A stretch of DNA of 64,000 bases from Amyloporia xantha. Its lineage: Eukaryota; Basidiomycota; Agaricomycetes; Polyporales; Adustoporiaceae. The notes under the pieces were generated by a model, which was given only the letters and a program-made list of their open reading frames with translations, searched no databases and was not told where the DNA came from. The DNA lies in the NCBI GenBank assembly GCA_036971615.1, contig JAYKKR010000002.1, positions 3,100,001 through 3,164,000 of the forward strand, in the 5' to 3' direction. This document shows positions 38,192 to 51,300 of this stretch, piece by piece (the first letter of the stretch is position 1; the number at the start of each line of letters is the position of its first letter). Both the position numbers and the translations under genes were made by a program.

Positions 38192-41100
38192 GTGCCCGTC
38201 AGCGTCGGACGGTTTGTATACTGTCAAGAATGGTAGTTCGACAGTCCGTAGTAGCCGTAGCGTGTTCAGAATTTTCCATGTGAGGTCGCGGGCGAGGTGA
38301 GAAAAAGATGAAGGGGATTGGGAGCAGGGAGATGCAGCCGCGGGACCCGCTTAGTACCGTCAGGCAAACTAGCACACGGACTACAGCTGACCATCATATT
38401 CTTAGGTAAATTTTCCAATAGAATTTGGGGGCAATTGTTTTCTGATGCGGGATCATGCTGCAAGTCGCAGTCTGCAGGCAATCTTGAATTCTTTACGTCA
38501 AGGTGATAAGCCGTGACGTGAAAACGCATGAATACGACTCACTGTTAAGCGAGTTGACCCGCGTTAGCATAACGAGCGAGAGCGTCCCGTAACGGGGATA
38601 ACGTACTGCCGTATAAAAATGCAGTGTTTAGTTCTCATGGGTATGCAAAACTACATGAAGACAGAAGAAAAGAAAGAAGTTAAATTTATGAGTGTTTACA
38701 ACACTGGACTTGGCCGTAAAATCGTCCATAAACTTCGAGCCATTCGCACTATGCCGTAAAGTATGAAGTCAACGCAGTCTCCAAATACAGAGGCGGGACT
38801 TAGCGCTTAGCAAGACGCCACGTGCACGTGACAACCGTCGTAACTTTTGGTGTGGGGATTGTACTCACCAGCTTCGTACGCCTTATCGGTCGTTCAGGAT
38901 ATTCGCCGAATCGAATAGTCCTCCTACTCGGAATTTTTTCACGCAGGGTCACCTCATGCGAAATAGCAGCCATGTTCACTCGCCGAAAACAGCGCCTGCA
39001 CGCGGCCATGGCAGTCTCTCTAGTTCAGTGAAATGTTTTGACTACGATTGTGAGGATCACTTCGCGAGGAACTGAGTATATTCTCTACACTCTAATTTAC
39101 GGAACATGTGCGTTGTTGGTGAGCAGGGTTAGGAGGCTGCTGAGGCTGATAGCGGTGCCTCAGGCCGCCGAAGGACCACAGGTTGCTGCTGAAACAACTA
39201 CAGAGACATTCGCGAGGAATGTATTGTGTTCTTTATTGCAAGGTGCAGAGCCGGAATATGGCTGTTGGCTGGTTGATGGATCAGGGTATGGTCCTAGTGA
39301 GTAATCATCATATTACTCCGAGAATGAAGACGATATCAATGTCGTCCACTATCAGACGATGCAGCGGGTAGAATGTACCTGAGCTCTTGGTTTAACGGAG
39401 CCGGAATGAAGGTTCCGAAAGTGTACCATTGAGCTTGACGCGAATTACACGAATTCTGGACGGCGTTGAGATTTCCGCTGGCCTGGGAATGCGAAATGCC
39501 TTTTAGTGTCAACTATTTAATTTGCTAATGCAGACCTAACGAGATCTCGAGTCAGTGGATTTTGAACGACGTCACAATGCCATGCTACGCGCAGTATTGC
39601 GATAGCCACCATCGGACGCGGACAATAACTCGTACGCTCGTTATCTGATCCCGTATGATCTGCTCCCGATGCGTACATTTATATCACTGCTCTGGATGCT
39701 CTACCTGGCAGGATGGGTCGCGAAGAAAGTGCGTCGAAAAGTGGCAAGATTGCTGTGCGAGAGATCTCGTTGGCTTCTCAAGGGTGTCAATGTGATGGTC
39801 AGAAGGTCAATCCGCGACCGGCAGCAAGGGGACGTTTGCAATGAAACCGCTGCGAGCTCCTTCGCGGATCGTCACCATCCCATCCCTGCCCCCATTTATG
39901 ATATTCAATGAGCCTGCAGCGAGGCTGGAATCTCGTCGAGCTGAAGGTTTGATCTACTACGACGGATCATGATGGTGGTCCGTATCTTGTCCTACTATGA
40001 TGATTGCCGCTATATTGATGATGCATCACCTTCGCCCCAATCAAATTTACACAGAGTCTTGTATACAAGCCTGTGCAGCAATTGAAGACAGAAAAATGGT
40101 TACTGCATCCCTTTGTACAATGTCCGCGCAACACGCGCTGCAACTTTACCCGAACTCCTGTACGACACTCGCGGTAGGCTCCTAATGACTTCGGGCCACT
40201 TCCATCCACTTTATACTAACGACCATGAGACTATGTACGAGTTCCTCGATGCGGACTTGACCGATCTGTGGGAGCAGAACCCTGGGGCATTTTCTCAAAT
40301 CTACACACCGTAATCAAAAACACCAATTGCATCAAGGGCCTCTTCTATTTCGGCGACCCCGCCTTCCGAGACACACCTCGCTGTCAGCTACAGAACATCA
40401 TGTTTTTAGTCTTCTCGGCTTGAATTATGGCTTATGAAGTGTAAGAATATTCGTCGTATTTTAGCAACAACTCACACTCAGTCTTATGTGTAGTCCCGGC
40501 TGCCTTAAATTTGTCTCCATCGGGTATTAAGAGCTGCTGTATAGGTTCGTCCTCTGTCAATCCCATGCCATATCTAAAGAGAGGAATCATTACACCTGAG
40601 CTTGGTCTCATTAGCCGAGGTGAATTACAACGACAACAAGCTCATATTGGCTATTTGCGACAGTAATATCATTGGTACCGGTAAAGATCGGACGAATGTT
40701 CGTATGTTCTTGGTGTTGATCCTAAACTCTGTCCTAAGCCACTACATTACTGTTCAAGTCTGTTGGTCAAGGCTCGCAGGTCAAGAAATACGGCAAGGTG
40801 TATCCAGGCTCATATGAGTTTGAGGGGAATGTGGTCCCGTGAGTGTCCTAATAACTACTTTTCTCATAAACTTTGTTGACGTTGTTTCATTCTGAATATA
40901 TTGCGGTTATGACCGGGGAAAGCCTACAGAACGTACGAAACCTGGCATCCGCGGACCGTGACGGTAAAACCCTCTTGATGCGGTGCCTCAACCGAGTTCA
41001 TTTGGGCCCACCATGTCGCCCGCGGAGCCGTAGATATACCACCAAATGCGAAACGTCTTTGGTATTGAGCCAGCATTCTAAGAGTACATTATCACTATCG

Positions 41101-42261
41101 ACGCCGAGCCTTCATGATCGTTTGTCGTTATAGGGTAGTAGTGATGTCGGCGCAAGTGCATACCACTGTGCACATCTAATGAGCGCAGCCACTGAGCTTC
41201 GAGCACTGCACGCACTGCGGGTCCGGAGGTCGACCATCGCTACGACTGTCGGTTTCTGGAATGAGTGACTCAGACTGGCAGGGAATGCAGGGCATAGCAC
41301 CCGATAGGAACTACGATGATTGTCATCAGTCTCCCGTATCCTGATATTGTTCCTAAAATACCGACTCAGGCTTGCACTCACAAGAAACGGTAAGACCTAC
41401 TTTCGAGATGATCGCGGGAAGGATCAGATATGTTAAGTATCGCCGTCAGTGGGTGTGTCAGGAGAGCGTGGAATGCTGCTTATTTTTGGGAGGTTTTCTA
41501 TAACAAACGTTTGTAGCAAGTAAATTAGTCGTCAGTTAATCTTTGTAGTAGAAAACGCAGGCTTCAGGCTCAGGCTGTATCGGGAATTGCCGATTGCCGA
41601 ACGCGTCGTATGCTGCCACCTACCGGAGTCATCGATCTCTCTCCAATCGCCATCACGCTGTCCTACTAGTACAAGTGTGTGGCCTCTCAACTAGCCTCTC
41701 AAGTGACGATTTCACTTTGTCAAGTGCGCACAGCTAGATCCCGTGTATCTCCCGTCCGGACACTCAGTGTCTGCATCAGCGGATCCAGACAAACAGGAGA
41801 ACTTGCCCTCCTTGCTCCTCATGCTTACACAGTTGAGATATAGAAACAATTATACTTTGTGTGAGTCCCTGAACTACTTGCAACTTAAGTATTCTACACT
41901 AGTATCAACTTGACTGATTATAATCCCTGCTTGTCAATCAGATCTATCCAATCTGGTGTAGCTAGTTTCAGAAACTTGAAGTTGGGCCAAGCCATCTGCA
42001 ATTAGCTTTTGATTGGTTTTGTTAAGCTGTTTCAAGCTAATTTAATATATCTTGTGTTTTTAGGATATTTTTGTGCCACACAGGCAGGTCCAATGGAATG
42101 AGGCAAGACTATAGATTCTAAGTGTTCTTTTAGATCTGCTCCGATATAGAACCACAAGTGTGGCATTTGTGTATTCAAGATACTCCCATTTGAATACCAG
42201 CAAGTGTCTCCATTCATCCAGAGTCATAGCCACTGATTAGGTTGAATTCCTTGATAAGCTC
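38192..42261. other. unassigned region up to the transposon block
   Basis: Plus-strand frames at 39038-39304 (with CALLVSRVRRLLRLIAV) and 39669-39911 (with SLLWMLYLAGWVAKK) resemble membrane-anchored stretches. The frame ending at 40313 has HPLYTNDHETMYEFLDADL. None is recognisable. From about 41800 the DNA becomes AT-rich, presumably the 5' flank of the KDZ element. I could not find its terminal inverted repeat. Confidence 0.35.
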
Positions 42262-45200
42262 ATGTCAAACACTCAAAATAAAGCAGGCCCATCAGGAAAG
42301 CCTAAATTGCCTAAGAAACCACAAGTTATACCTCCAATCACTCCAATCATATCTGGTAGCATGCAAAAGATAAGTATGCTTCAAGATAATGATTTTATTC
42401 CTGAGGATCCTTTGGCCGATTGGTATGACAGTATTTATATCAGCCAACAAGATCATTCTGCAGCTGGGATGAATGACCAATCTGAGATTGGCAATGAAGA
42501 ACAGACAGATTCCATTCAAGATGTATGTGCCTTTTGAACACAATGTAACTATGACTTCTTAGCTTACTTTGGCAGCCTCATGATCCATTTGAGGATCTGG
42601 TTTCACTTGAAGACGATATCATGAAGCATCTGTTTCTTCGATATGCTGGTCCTAGTCATGACACTGTTTGTCATGGGTGTGGCAAGGCAGAGGCACAGTT
42701 CCGCTGCAAAGAATGTTGGCAGGGAAATATTCTGTGCAAGGAATGCTTGTGTTCTGCTCATGCCAACAATCCCTTCCACTTCATTGAAAAATGGGTCACA
42801 ACACATTTCACTCGCTGTTCTTTACAATCCATGGGCTTGATACTTCACTTTGGTCATCATGGACTTCAATGTCCCTCTGCCCAAATGACTCAGTTGAAGA
42901 CCATAAGAGTCATCAATGTCAATGGGATACAAGATTGCAATATTTTATATTGCAAATGCCCTGACAGTGATGATGAGGTATTTCAACTGATCCAGAATGG
43001 GCTATTTCCAGCTTCAACACGAAGACCACGAACTGCATGTACACTTCATGTTCTTCAAGATTTCCATGTGGATACTACATGCTCTCATGTCACAGCATAT
43101 GATTATGTCAGAAAACTGGAACATCTGACAAATCGTATAGCTCCCAAGGATGTTCCGGTATGTATTGCAATATGTTTTTATGTATTGAGATTGACTGGAT
43201 ACTAGAAAACATACAGAGAATTCATCAGAGTCAGCCGACTATGGAGATACTTGCAGAATAAGAAGCGTACTGGAGTATTCCATCAAATCTCTGCATATCT
43301 ACCAAGTCATCTTTGTGATCAAGTTGGTATTTTATGTCCTTCCTGCCCACATCCTGGGATCAATATGAATCATGATATTGTTGATTCTGACAAGTAAGTG
43401 TTATTTTTGTCATATATAGTACTTACATAATAGTATAAGAACAGTCACACACATACATTGTTTCTCTCTATTGATGGAAATCATGGACTTCGACACAAGA
43501 AAAACAAAGGCACTGGCTATGATGCATTGACAAATGGCAATGCCTATTTTCCTGACCAAGAGGATTACAAGGAGTATCTTCAGGATGTGACAGAGGAAAC
43601 TAATGTAAGTCACAACTTCAATTTTTTGACTATCAGACTGGTAATATCAATTAGGTGGCTACATGCAATGCATCTAAAGTGGTTCAAGACATGTACCGCA
43701 GCAAGGAAGGCTTTGATGTCACAGGAATAGTGTCAGTGATATGCTCAAGGCATGGCTTCTTTCTTCCTGAGGGTACTGTTGATATGCAAAAAGGGGAAAG
43801 GTATTTAATCACTATATCTGTTCTAAGTTGTAATGGCTTATTCTGGCACAGATTTGCAAATGCAGACTATGCTCTTGCAGGTGCTCTCAAAGGTGCAACT
43901 GCTTTGAAGCGCATTGTTGTATCTTATGATATTGGATGTGGATATGCTGTCAACTTCAAGAAACGCTTCAAAAACTCAGAGCAATTCCACCATCTCCTAC
44001 CTCTTCTGGACAAGATCACTTTTCTTATAGGAAAGTTACATCTTGTTGGCCACAAAGAAGCCTGTCAAATCTTGTATTCCTTCAACTATACTCCTGGAGT
44101 AGGCCGCACAGACGGAGAAGCTGCTGAACGTGTTTGGGCACAAGCAAATGAGAACATTGTCAGTACAAGGGAAATGACACAAGGTCACCGGCATGATGTA
44201 CTCAATGATCAGCATTCAGCACTGAATTTTGACAAATATGTCAATACAAGTATGTTCATTATTTAAACCATTGAGTTTAACTTATTCATAATATCAGCTC
44301 ATTCTCTCCATCACAAGTACCAACATGCTGTTCAACAATCATCACAGGCATCTCAAGAGTTTGAGGAACTAAGTCAGGCCAACAAGGAATTTTTATCCAG
44401 GTGGAAGGAAATGAAGGAGACACCAACAATCACAAAGACAGGGATCAAATCTGTGTATAGAATGCAGCAATCTGAAGGTGATAACATAATTGACTGAGTT
44501 CAAAATGATGTTCCTCATTTTCATGCTCAATTCCATAGTTCCCTCTCAGAAACAGATATTAGATATATTAATGGAGAAATCTAGTCTGGATAGCAAAGCC
44601 AAAGTCATTTCTCAACAAGGCATGGCAGCATTCATTGATTGTGCACTTGAATTAGAGAAACTCAGGTGCTTTTATTTTTTATAACATCTTCACTAAATAT
44701 CTGATGTTGGCTTTATAGTTGCCAGATATTTCATGAGCCAGATCCACAGATATTGGCAACACTGAAAACTCAATACTACCAGGACTACTTCTTATGGGAG
44801 TCACTGAGGAAGATCTATATGCCTCTTCATTCTGTGCAAAGCAGGACAAAGGGACAGCTCAAACACAACCTTCCACCAACTTTCCTTGCTTCATCCTTCT
44901 CAGTCACTCTGCACCAGAAGGAGGGTCTTACAGAAATTGCAATATTGGAGGGGCAACTGCGCTTGGGGCAACTGCAGGATGCTTTGGAAAATGTTCAATC
45001 TGCCCTTCGCAGTCAGGCTGTGATTCTCAATTTCAAGTCACATCCACATAAAGCTCATAGCAAAGGGGTTGCAACTAGAGCTCAGATGAAGATGAAAAGG
45101 TTGACAGCAATAATTTCATCCTCCCATTCACTCTATAATATCTCCAGAAAGGCTCTTCTGAGTCTAGATCTACACAGCTCTCTTGTCAACTATCCAGAAA

Positions 45201-45631
45201 TGATGGATGAAGATCTTCGATTGGAAACATTTCAAAACTATCTAAAATTAGGGAGAGGATATGCATCAATTAGCTGGATATGGAAAGTTAAAGGGCAAGT
45301 TCCATCTTCTATGGAGGAAGCAAGGACATGGGAAACAGAAGGTGAATTACTGTGTATCAAATGCAAGCTTGTAAACTGATATCATTCACCAGTAAATAGG
45401 GTTGAATGGTTTGAATGTAAGGCAAAGAGTGAGAGATTCTCAGAGGAGGTGGAAAAACTTGAAGCAGAGCTATTTATGTCTTCCTCCTCTTACACATTCT
45501 ATGCTGATACATGGGAGAAATTGGCCAAAAGGTGTCAGGGTGGTAAACGTGCATATGCATATAAACAGGCAGCTATGCACCGAATATTGGAAAGCAAAGC
45601 AGTATTGGAGATTAAAACACTGCTTAGATAA
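42262..45631 (+). CDS. KDZ (Kyakuja-Dileera-Zisupton) transposase with CxC2 cluster
   Basis: Exon 1 (42262-42522) begins MSNTQNKAGPSGKPKLPKKP. After an intron (42523-42575) the CxC2 cysteine cluster follows: CHGCGKAEAQFRCKEC, CKECLCSAHANNPFHFIEKW. The next exon (from 43206) reads KTYREFIRVSRLWRYLQNKK, then CDQVGILCPSCPHPG. Further exons carry LSIDGNHGLRHKKNKGTG, GFDVTGIVSVICSRHGFFLP, VSYDIGCGYAVNFKKRF, LIGKLHLVGHKEACQ and the hallmark GVGRTDGEAAERVWAQANE, then coiled-coil exons to IKTLLR and stop at 45631. At least seven introns, all about 50-60 nt, keep phase wherever I checked, so the gene looks intact. The family is a cut-and-paste type abundant in mushrooms; an autonomous copy would act in the nucleus on its own ends. 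Confidence 0.88.
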
Positions 45632-45882
45632 CTCTGAATAAATACTCCAGATTGTTTGTATTGACAAATAGTGACAGGCTCATTGATATCTGAGGTGATT
45701 TAGGCACATAGTAACATGTATCAAATTAAATTAGTCTATGTTAAAATATGAATGGCTACATATAATGCCTCATTGAACTTTTATGATCAGAAGATAGGAA
45801 TACTGTTATGACATGATCGCATATAAGCAATATGCGGGCTAAAATGACCTGAGCTCCCTTCAGCTCATCCTTTAGCTCAATG

Positions 45883-45958
45883 CAAGCTCAGCTCACCCCT
45901 CAGCTCACAGCAAGCTCGGCTCACCCCTCAGCTCACAGCAAGCTCAGCTCATCCCACT
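45883..45958. repeat. 28-bp tandem repeat, about 2.7 copies, AGCTC-rich
   Basis: The unit caagctcagctcacccctca + gctcacag repeats with period 28 and one base change (cggctc). It leads directly into the palindrome. Confidence 0.75.
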
Positions 45959-45963
45959 TGTGC

Positions 45964-46220
45964 GCTCAGCTCAGCTCAGTTCATTCTATCTGCAAGCTCA
46001 GCTCCATGGAGCGTAGCTCATGCCACATGCATGTTCAGCTCAGCTACCTCAGCTCAGGTCAGTCTTCTTAGCTCAGCTCCACTCAGCTCTCGATGAGCTG
46101 AGTGGAGCTGAGCTAAGAAGACTGACCTGAGCTGAGGTAGCTGAGCTGAACATGCATGTGGCATGAGCTACGCTCCATGGAGCTGAGCTTGCAGATAGAA
46201 TGAACTGAGCTGAGCTGAGC
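45964..46220. repeat. perfect 126-bp-arm palindrome, AGCTC-rich
   Basis: The left arm 45964-46089 and the right arm 46095-46220 are exact reverse complements by my reading, separated by the 5-nt loop tcgat. The arms are built largely of AGCTC/GAGCT words. Single strands would fold into a very stable hairpin. It lies between the KDZ gene and the truncated gypsy element and could be KDZ subterminal DNA or a separate foldback element. Confidence 0.85.
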
Positions 46221-46444
46221 TGAGCAGTCACAGAGATACCAACTATGGCTATTGTCAAAGCTATTAGACAAACACTGAAGTCCATTATGATGATTATATT
46301 CTAGTGCTGGGGGCTAGTTGTCTTTCATTATACAATATAGTGATTTAATCAATAAAATTTTATTTGAGCCATTATTGTGTGAACTCATATCAGCTCAAAG
46401 TGGTGCAATAGTCAATTATCACATACATCTCAAATATAATGAAA

Positions 46445-48086
46445 CATACAGTTGGAAGAGCAAGATAGCGGCGCGGCACAGGGACGAAGTGTACATGCGC
46501 GGGTTTGGGGAGGAAGAACTGCGGACGATTACCCGGAGGGCGGAGATCGCAGAGCCCGACCACGACCCGGACGACCCGTGGGGGATGGACGTAATGCACA
46601 AGGTGGCGCAGAAGTGCCTCCCGGGAGTAGGAGGAGGAGCCGTGGGAGGGGGCGGAAGAGACACAGCAGGGACGAGCGGGACGACAGCGCCTCCAGCAGC
46701 GACCGCGGTGGTAAAGACGGAGGGCGTAGACTTGGCGCTCTTCAACCAGACGATACAGATGATGCAGGCGTTCTTGGCGGGACGCAGCGGAGGAGCGGGA
46801 GGGCGCCGCGGACCGGGGGAGGGGTCGTGCAAGGAGCGGGAGGAGCGCCGGGCAACTTCCTGTGCAACTTCTGTGGGGACCCGGAGCACTTCATGCGGAA
46901 CTGCGGGATTATCCTCCAGTATATCCTTGACCGGAAGATCTACCGGGACGAGACTGGGAAAGTACGGCTCCCGAACAGCATGTTCGTTCCGCGCGGCCTG
47001 CCTGGAGAGTACATGAAGGATCGAGTGGACTCGTGGCACGCCCAGAACCCTGGGCAACTGGTACGAGTCGCGGGGAACGAGCGACAGGCCCCTCCGCACT
47101 TGGCCGCGAACCTTTTCCAGATATACGAGGGCGTGAACATGGTGGAGACGAGGGACGAAGGTTCGTCGGATGAGGAAGATCCGTCGGAAAGGGTCCGGGT
47201 TCTCCAAGCAGAGTTGGCGCGGGCGAAGAAGAAGGAAGTGCGGTTCGAAGAAGTGAAGAAGACAGGGGCAAGGACGGGGCGGCGTTGCGGGGCCCAGGAG
47301 GGAAACCGCCGGGGATACCTGCGGCCAACATACCACGGACGAGCGAGGAAAAGGCTAAGGGAAGCGAAGGAAAGGGGCGGGAGGAACCACGGGGCAATAC
47401 AAGTACCAGATGGAGATCGAACAACGGTACTCGGTGGCGGAAGCGACGAAGAAGCTCTACGGGACGAAGGTGGAGATGACGGTGGGGGAGGTGCTGGCGA
47501 TCTCGGCAGGGGTGCGGAAGGAAGTGAAGGGGATGTGACGACGTCGCGGGTAGCCACCGCCGGTCTGGTAGAAGTCGACGACGAGGACCATTGGGAGGAC
47601 GCGAAGGAAACCTTCCAGGTTACGGAAGGAGGGGCGAGTATCGGGCACGACTCCCTGGCGCTGCGAGCGGTGGAACCAGTTATCGAAGGGAAGTTCACAT
47701 GCGAGTGTGTGCTCGACGGCGGGGCGCAGATCGTGGCCATGCGGAAGGACATCTGGGAGAAGACAGGGATCGTCCTGAAGCCTGACGAAGCCATTACGAT
47801 GGAGACGGCCAACAGCGCACAAGTGAAAACGGTCGGGAAGGCGCAAAACGTACGTTTCACGTTCGGGAGCGTTGACCTGTACCTCCAGCTGCAGGTGCTG
47901 GAGGACGCGCCGTTCGAAGTCCTCCTGGGACGGCCCTTCTTCGCTCTGACTGCTTGCGAAACGCGGGACTTCCCCTCCGGCGAACAACAAATCACTCTTA
48001 CGGACCCGGAGACAGGGGAACGGGTGATGGTGGCGACAAAACCGCGGAACGGTCGACGGAAGCCATCCGCGGCGGGTTTTCAATAG
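46445..48086 (+). CDS. gypsy gag-protease (frameshifted)
   Basis: The visible gag begins with MRGFGEEELRTITRRAEIA in one frame. After a break at the G run 46815-46819 it continues to the CCHC zinc knuckle CNFCGDPEHFMRNC (46863-46904), which packages RNA. More breaks occur at 47276-47279, 47391-47394 and 47529-47532. Between them lie segments such as VGEVLAISAGVRKEVKG. The retroviral-type aspartic protease follows, with active site VLDGGAQIVAM near 47710 and the flap/helix segment FEVLLGRPFF near 47920. The frame ends at 48086 at a T run that may be one base short. The N terminus is absent. Confidence 0.8.
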
Positions 48087-48349
48087 TCGAGGATGCGGGC
48101 AACGCTCGCGGAGACGCACTCGTACATTTATACTCTCTGTATACCCCTTCCGACCCGATAGATAGAGCAGGCAAATCGGCGGAGAGGAGCACTGCGCGGG
48201 GGGAAGAAGAGAGGGGTAATCGCACCCGGGTGTCGTCGTCTCGTCTGGACAATTCGCACATATCATGTATCGGCAAGGATATTCAGTCTCAATGCATTTC
48301 TGTTTCCTCGTATGTGCCGCGCGAACCCAAGATGAACGAATGACCACCG

Positions 48350-51300
48350 GTGGTGCGAGCAGGGAAGAAGAGGATACACTTAACACGGGAGGGAGGACTT
48401 GTAGTGCCGGAAGGGAACGGAAGGAGCGGGAAGGAAGGATTCTGGGTAGAAGAAGACGAGGTGGTACATGCGTACGCCTACAAGAAGGTAGCGAACAAGG
48501 TAAGGCCGGTGGCGACGACGCTACCTGAAGAATTTCGAATCGTGCGAAGAGCGCCAGGGGACCCCCTGAGGAACCTACCGGAACTGCCTCGTCGGCCGCC
48601 CGAGTTCCACCCGCAGGGGCGTTATACGGACGAGCGGAGGAAGGCGTTGGACGTAGGGGGAGGGGGATTCCTGTGGCCGGAGGAAGTGAAGTTGGTGGAC
48701 TTTTTAGTGGGACAGCACGAGCGGGTGTTCGCCTGGGACGAGACGGAGAAGGGAAGGTTCTCGGACGAATACTTCGACCCGGTCATGATTCCGACGGTGG
48801 AACACGTTCCGTGGGTGCTGAAGAACATCCCTATCCCGCCGGGAATCTTTGATCAGGTCGTACAAATCATCAAGGACAAGATCGCTTCGGGGGTGTACGA
48901 GCCCTCGAACTCGTCATACCGGTCCAGGTGGTTCTGCGTGGTAAAGAAAGACGGGAAGTCCCTCCGGTTGGTGCACGATCTACAACCCTAAACGGCGTAG
49001 CTATCAAGGACGCGGCGGTTCCCCCACTGGTAGAACATTTGGCGGAGTCCTTTGGGGGAAGGGGATGTTATGGGATCCTGGACCTATACGTAGCTTTCGA
49101 CCAGCGGACCCTGGACGCCCGGTCGCGGGACATCACCTCGTTCCAGACGCCGCTGGGGGCATTTCGGCTGACCTCGATTCCGATGGGGTATACCAATTCT
49201 GCGCAAATTATGCATGGGGATGTGACCTTCATCCTGCAGGACGAGATTCCGCATGTCACGGTCCCGTTCATCGACGACGTGCCAATTAAAGGGCCAAAGA
49301 CCCGGTACGAGCTGGAAGGGGGGTATGAGACAATCGAGGGGAACCCAGGGATAAGGCGATTCGTGTGGGAACACCTACAGAACGTAAATCGGGTGTTGCA
49401 ACGGATCGGGAACGTGGGAGGGACGTTCTCGGGGAAGAAGGCGTATTTGTGCGTTCCAGAGGTGGTGGTGGTAGGGCACCGATGCACGTACGAGGAGGGT
49501 CCCGGAGGAGTCCCGAGTGCAGAAGATCAAGGATTGGCCGCGGTGCGAGACGGTAACAAACGTGCGAGGATTTTTGGGGACCTGCGGGCTGGTGCGGATG
49601 TTCGTAAAGGACTTCGGGAAAATGGCGCGCCCACTCAACGACCTGCTTCGGAAGGGAGCCGACTTCGTATGGGAGGAGGCGCAGGAGGACGCTATGCGGA
49701 AGCTGAAGGACGCAGTAATCAACTCGCCCGCGCTCGTCCCGATTGACTATGGGTCCGAACGGGAGGTAATTCTGGCGGTGGATTCATCGTGGATCGGGGT
49801 GGGGTTCGTGATCTTACAGAAAGGGGAGGACGGGAAGAGAAGGCCAAACCGGTTCGGGTCCATAACGTGGAACGAACGCGAATCCCGATACTCGCAAGCC
49901 AAGCTGGAGCTGTTTGGGTTGTTCCGGGCGCTGCGAGCGTGCCGGATCTACATTATCGGAGTGAAGAAGCTGGTCGTCGAAGTCGACGCCAAATATATTA
50001 AGGGGATGCTAAATAACCCAGACATCCAACCAAACGCCACTATCAACAGATGGATCGCTGGGATCCTCCTATTCGACTTCAAGCTGGTACACGTGCCGGG
50101 GAACGGCATGCGGGGGCGGATGGGCTTTCGCGGCGGGGAGCAGCAGAGGAAGACCCAGAAGAGGAAGATGACTTCGAAGAGTGGATTGACGAGGCCTACG
50201 CGTTCACCATGGAGGTCTTGAATACGCCGGGAGGGAAGAGGGACGAAGATGGACTGATGGTGTGGTCGCTGGACGCGGGAGAGGGGGTAGAGATCCCAGA
50301 GGTCAGCAACGGAGGGGCGCGGGAGGAAAGGGTGCGGAAGGTAGACGAATTTTTACGAGACCCGAGGCGGCCGGAAGGAATGGACGAGAGGCAGTTCACC
50401 TCGTTCGTCCGTTACGCCAGCAAGTTCTTTGTCAAAGGGGGAGGCTCTGGAAGAAAGATAAAGGAGGGAAGCACAAGGTGGTGGTGGAGAAAGGGAAGCG
50501 GTACGGCCTGATGAAAGAGGCGCACGACTCCCTCGGGCACAAAGGGATCTTCACGGTGCGCGCCCGGCTCCTCGAACGATTCTGGTGGGTTAGTCTCGAT
50601 CACGACGTAAAATGGTATGTGGGAAGCTGCCATGAGTGTCAGCTCCGCAAGGCGCACAAGTACCACATCCCACCGACGGTACCTATGCCGGGGGGGCTGT
50701 TTTCGAAGGTGCACATGGACTCGATGCACATGCCAACAGCATACGGGTACACGCATATCGTCCAAGCGCGTTGTTCCCTGTCGTCTTACCCGGAATGGCG
50801 GATGCTGCGGAAGGAGACAGGAGTTACGATTGGGAACTTCATCTACGAGGAGCTGCTGTGTCGGTGGGGAGCGGTGGAGGAAATTGTTACGGATAACGGG
50901 ACACCGTTTGTCGCGGCGTTGGAACACTTGCGGGAACGGTACAAAATCAACCATATTCGAATCTCAGCGTACAACTCACAGGCGAACGGGATCGTGGAGC
51001 GGAGGCACCGGGACGTACGGGAAGCGGCGGTTAAGCTTTGTGGAGGGAACGAGAAGGGGTGGCCTAAGGTGATGCATGCCGTGTTTTGGGCGGAACGGGT
51101 GACGATTCAGAAATCGACGGGCACCTCACCTTTCTATATCGCGCACGGGATCGAGCCAGTTTTCCCTTTCGACCTGGCGGAAGCTACGTACTTGGTGCCG
51201 CCCGACCGGAAGGAGATCAGCGATGTGGACCTACTTGAAATCCGGGGCGGCAGCTGCTCAAACGGGCGGAGGATTTGCGGGACGTACGGCGGAGGGTGCT

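Noticed and set aside
45860..46240. CRISPR-like array from the AGCTC repeats
   Set aside because: No regular repeat-spacer pattern; it is a palindrome plus a short tandem repeat in a eukaryotic genome.
46419..47995. Long minus-strand open frames (over 300 codons) opposite gypsy gag
   Set aside because: They lie opposite a coding GC-rich sequence, are low-complexity Ser/Pro/Arg, and lack motifs; they are shadows of gag-protease.
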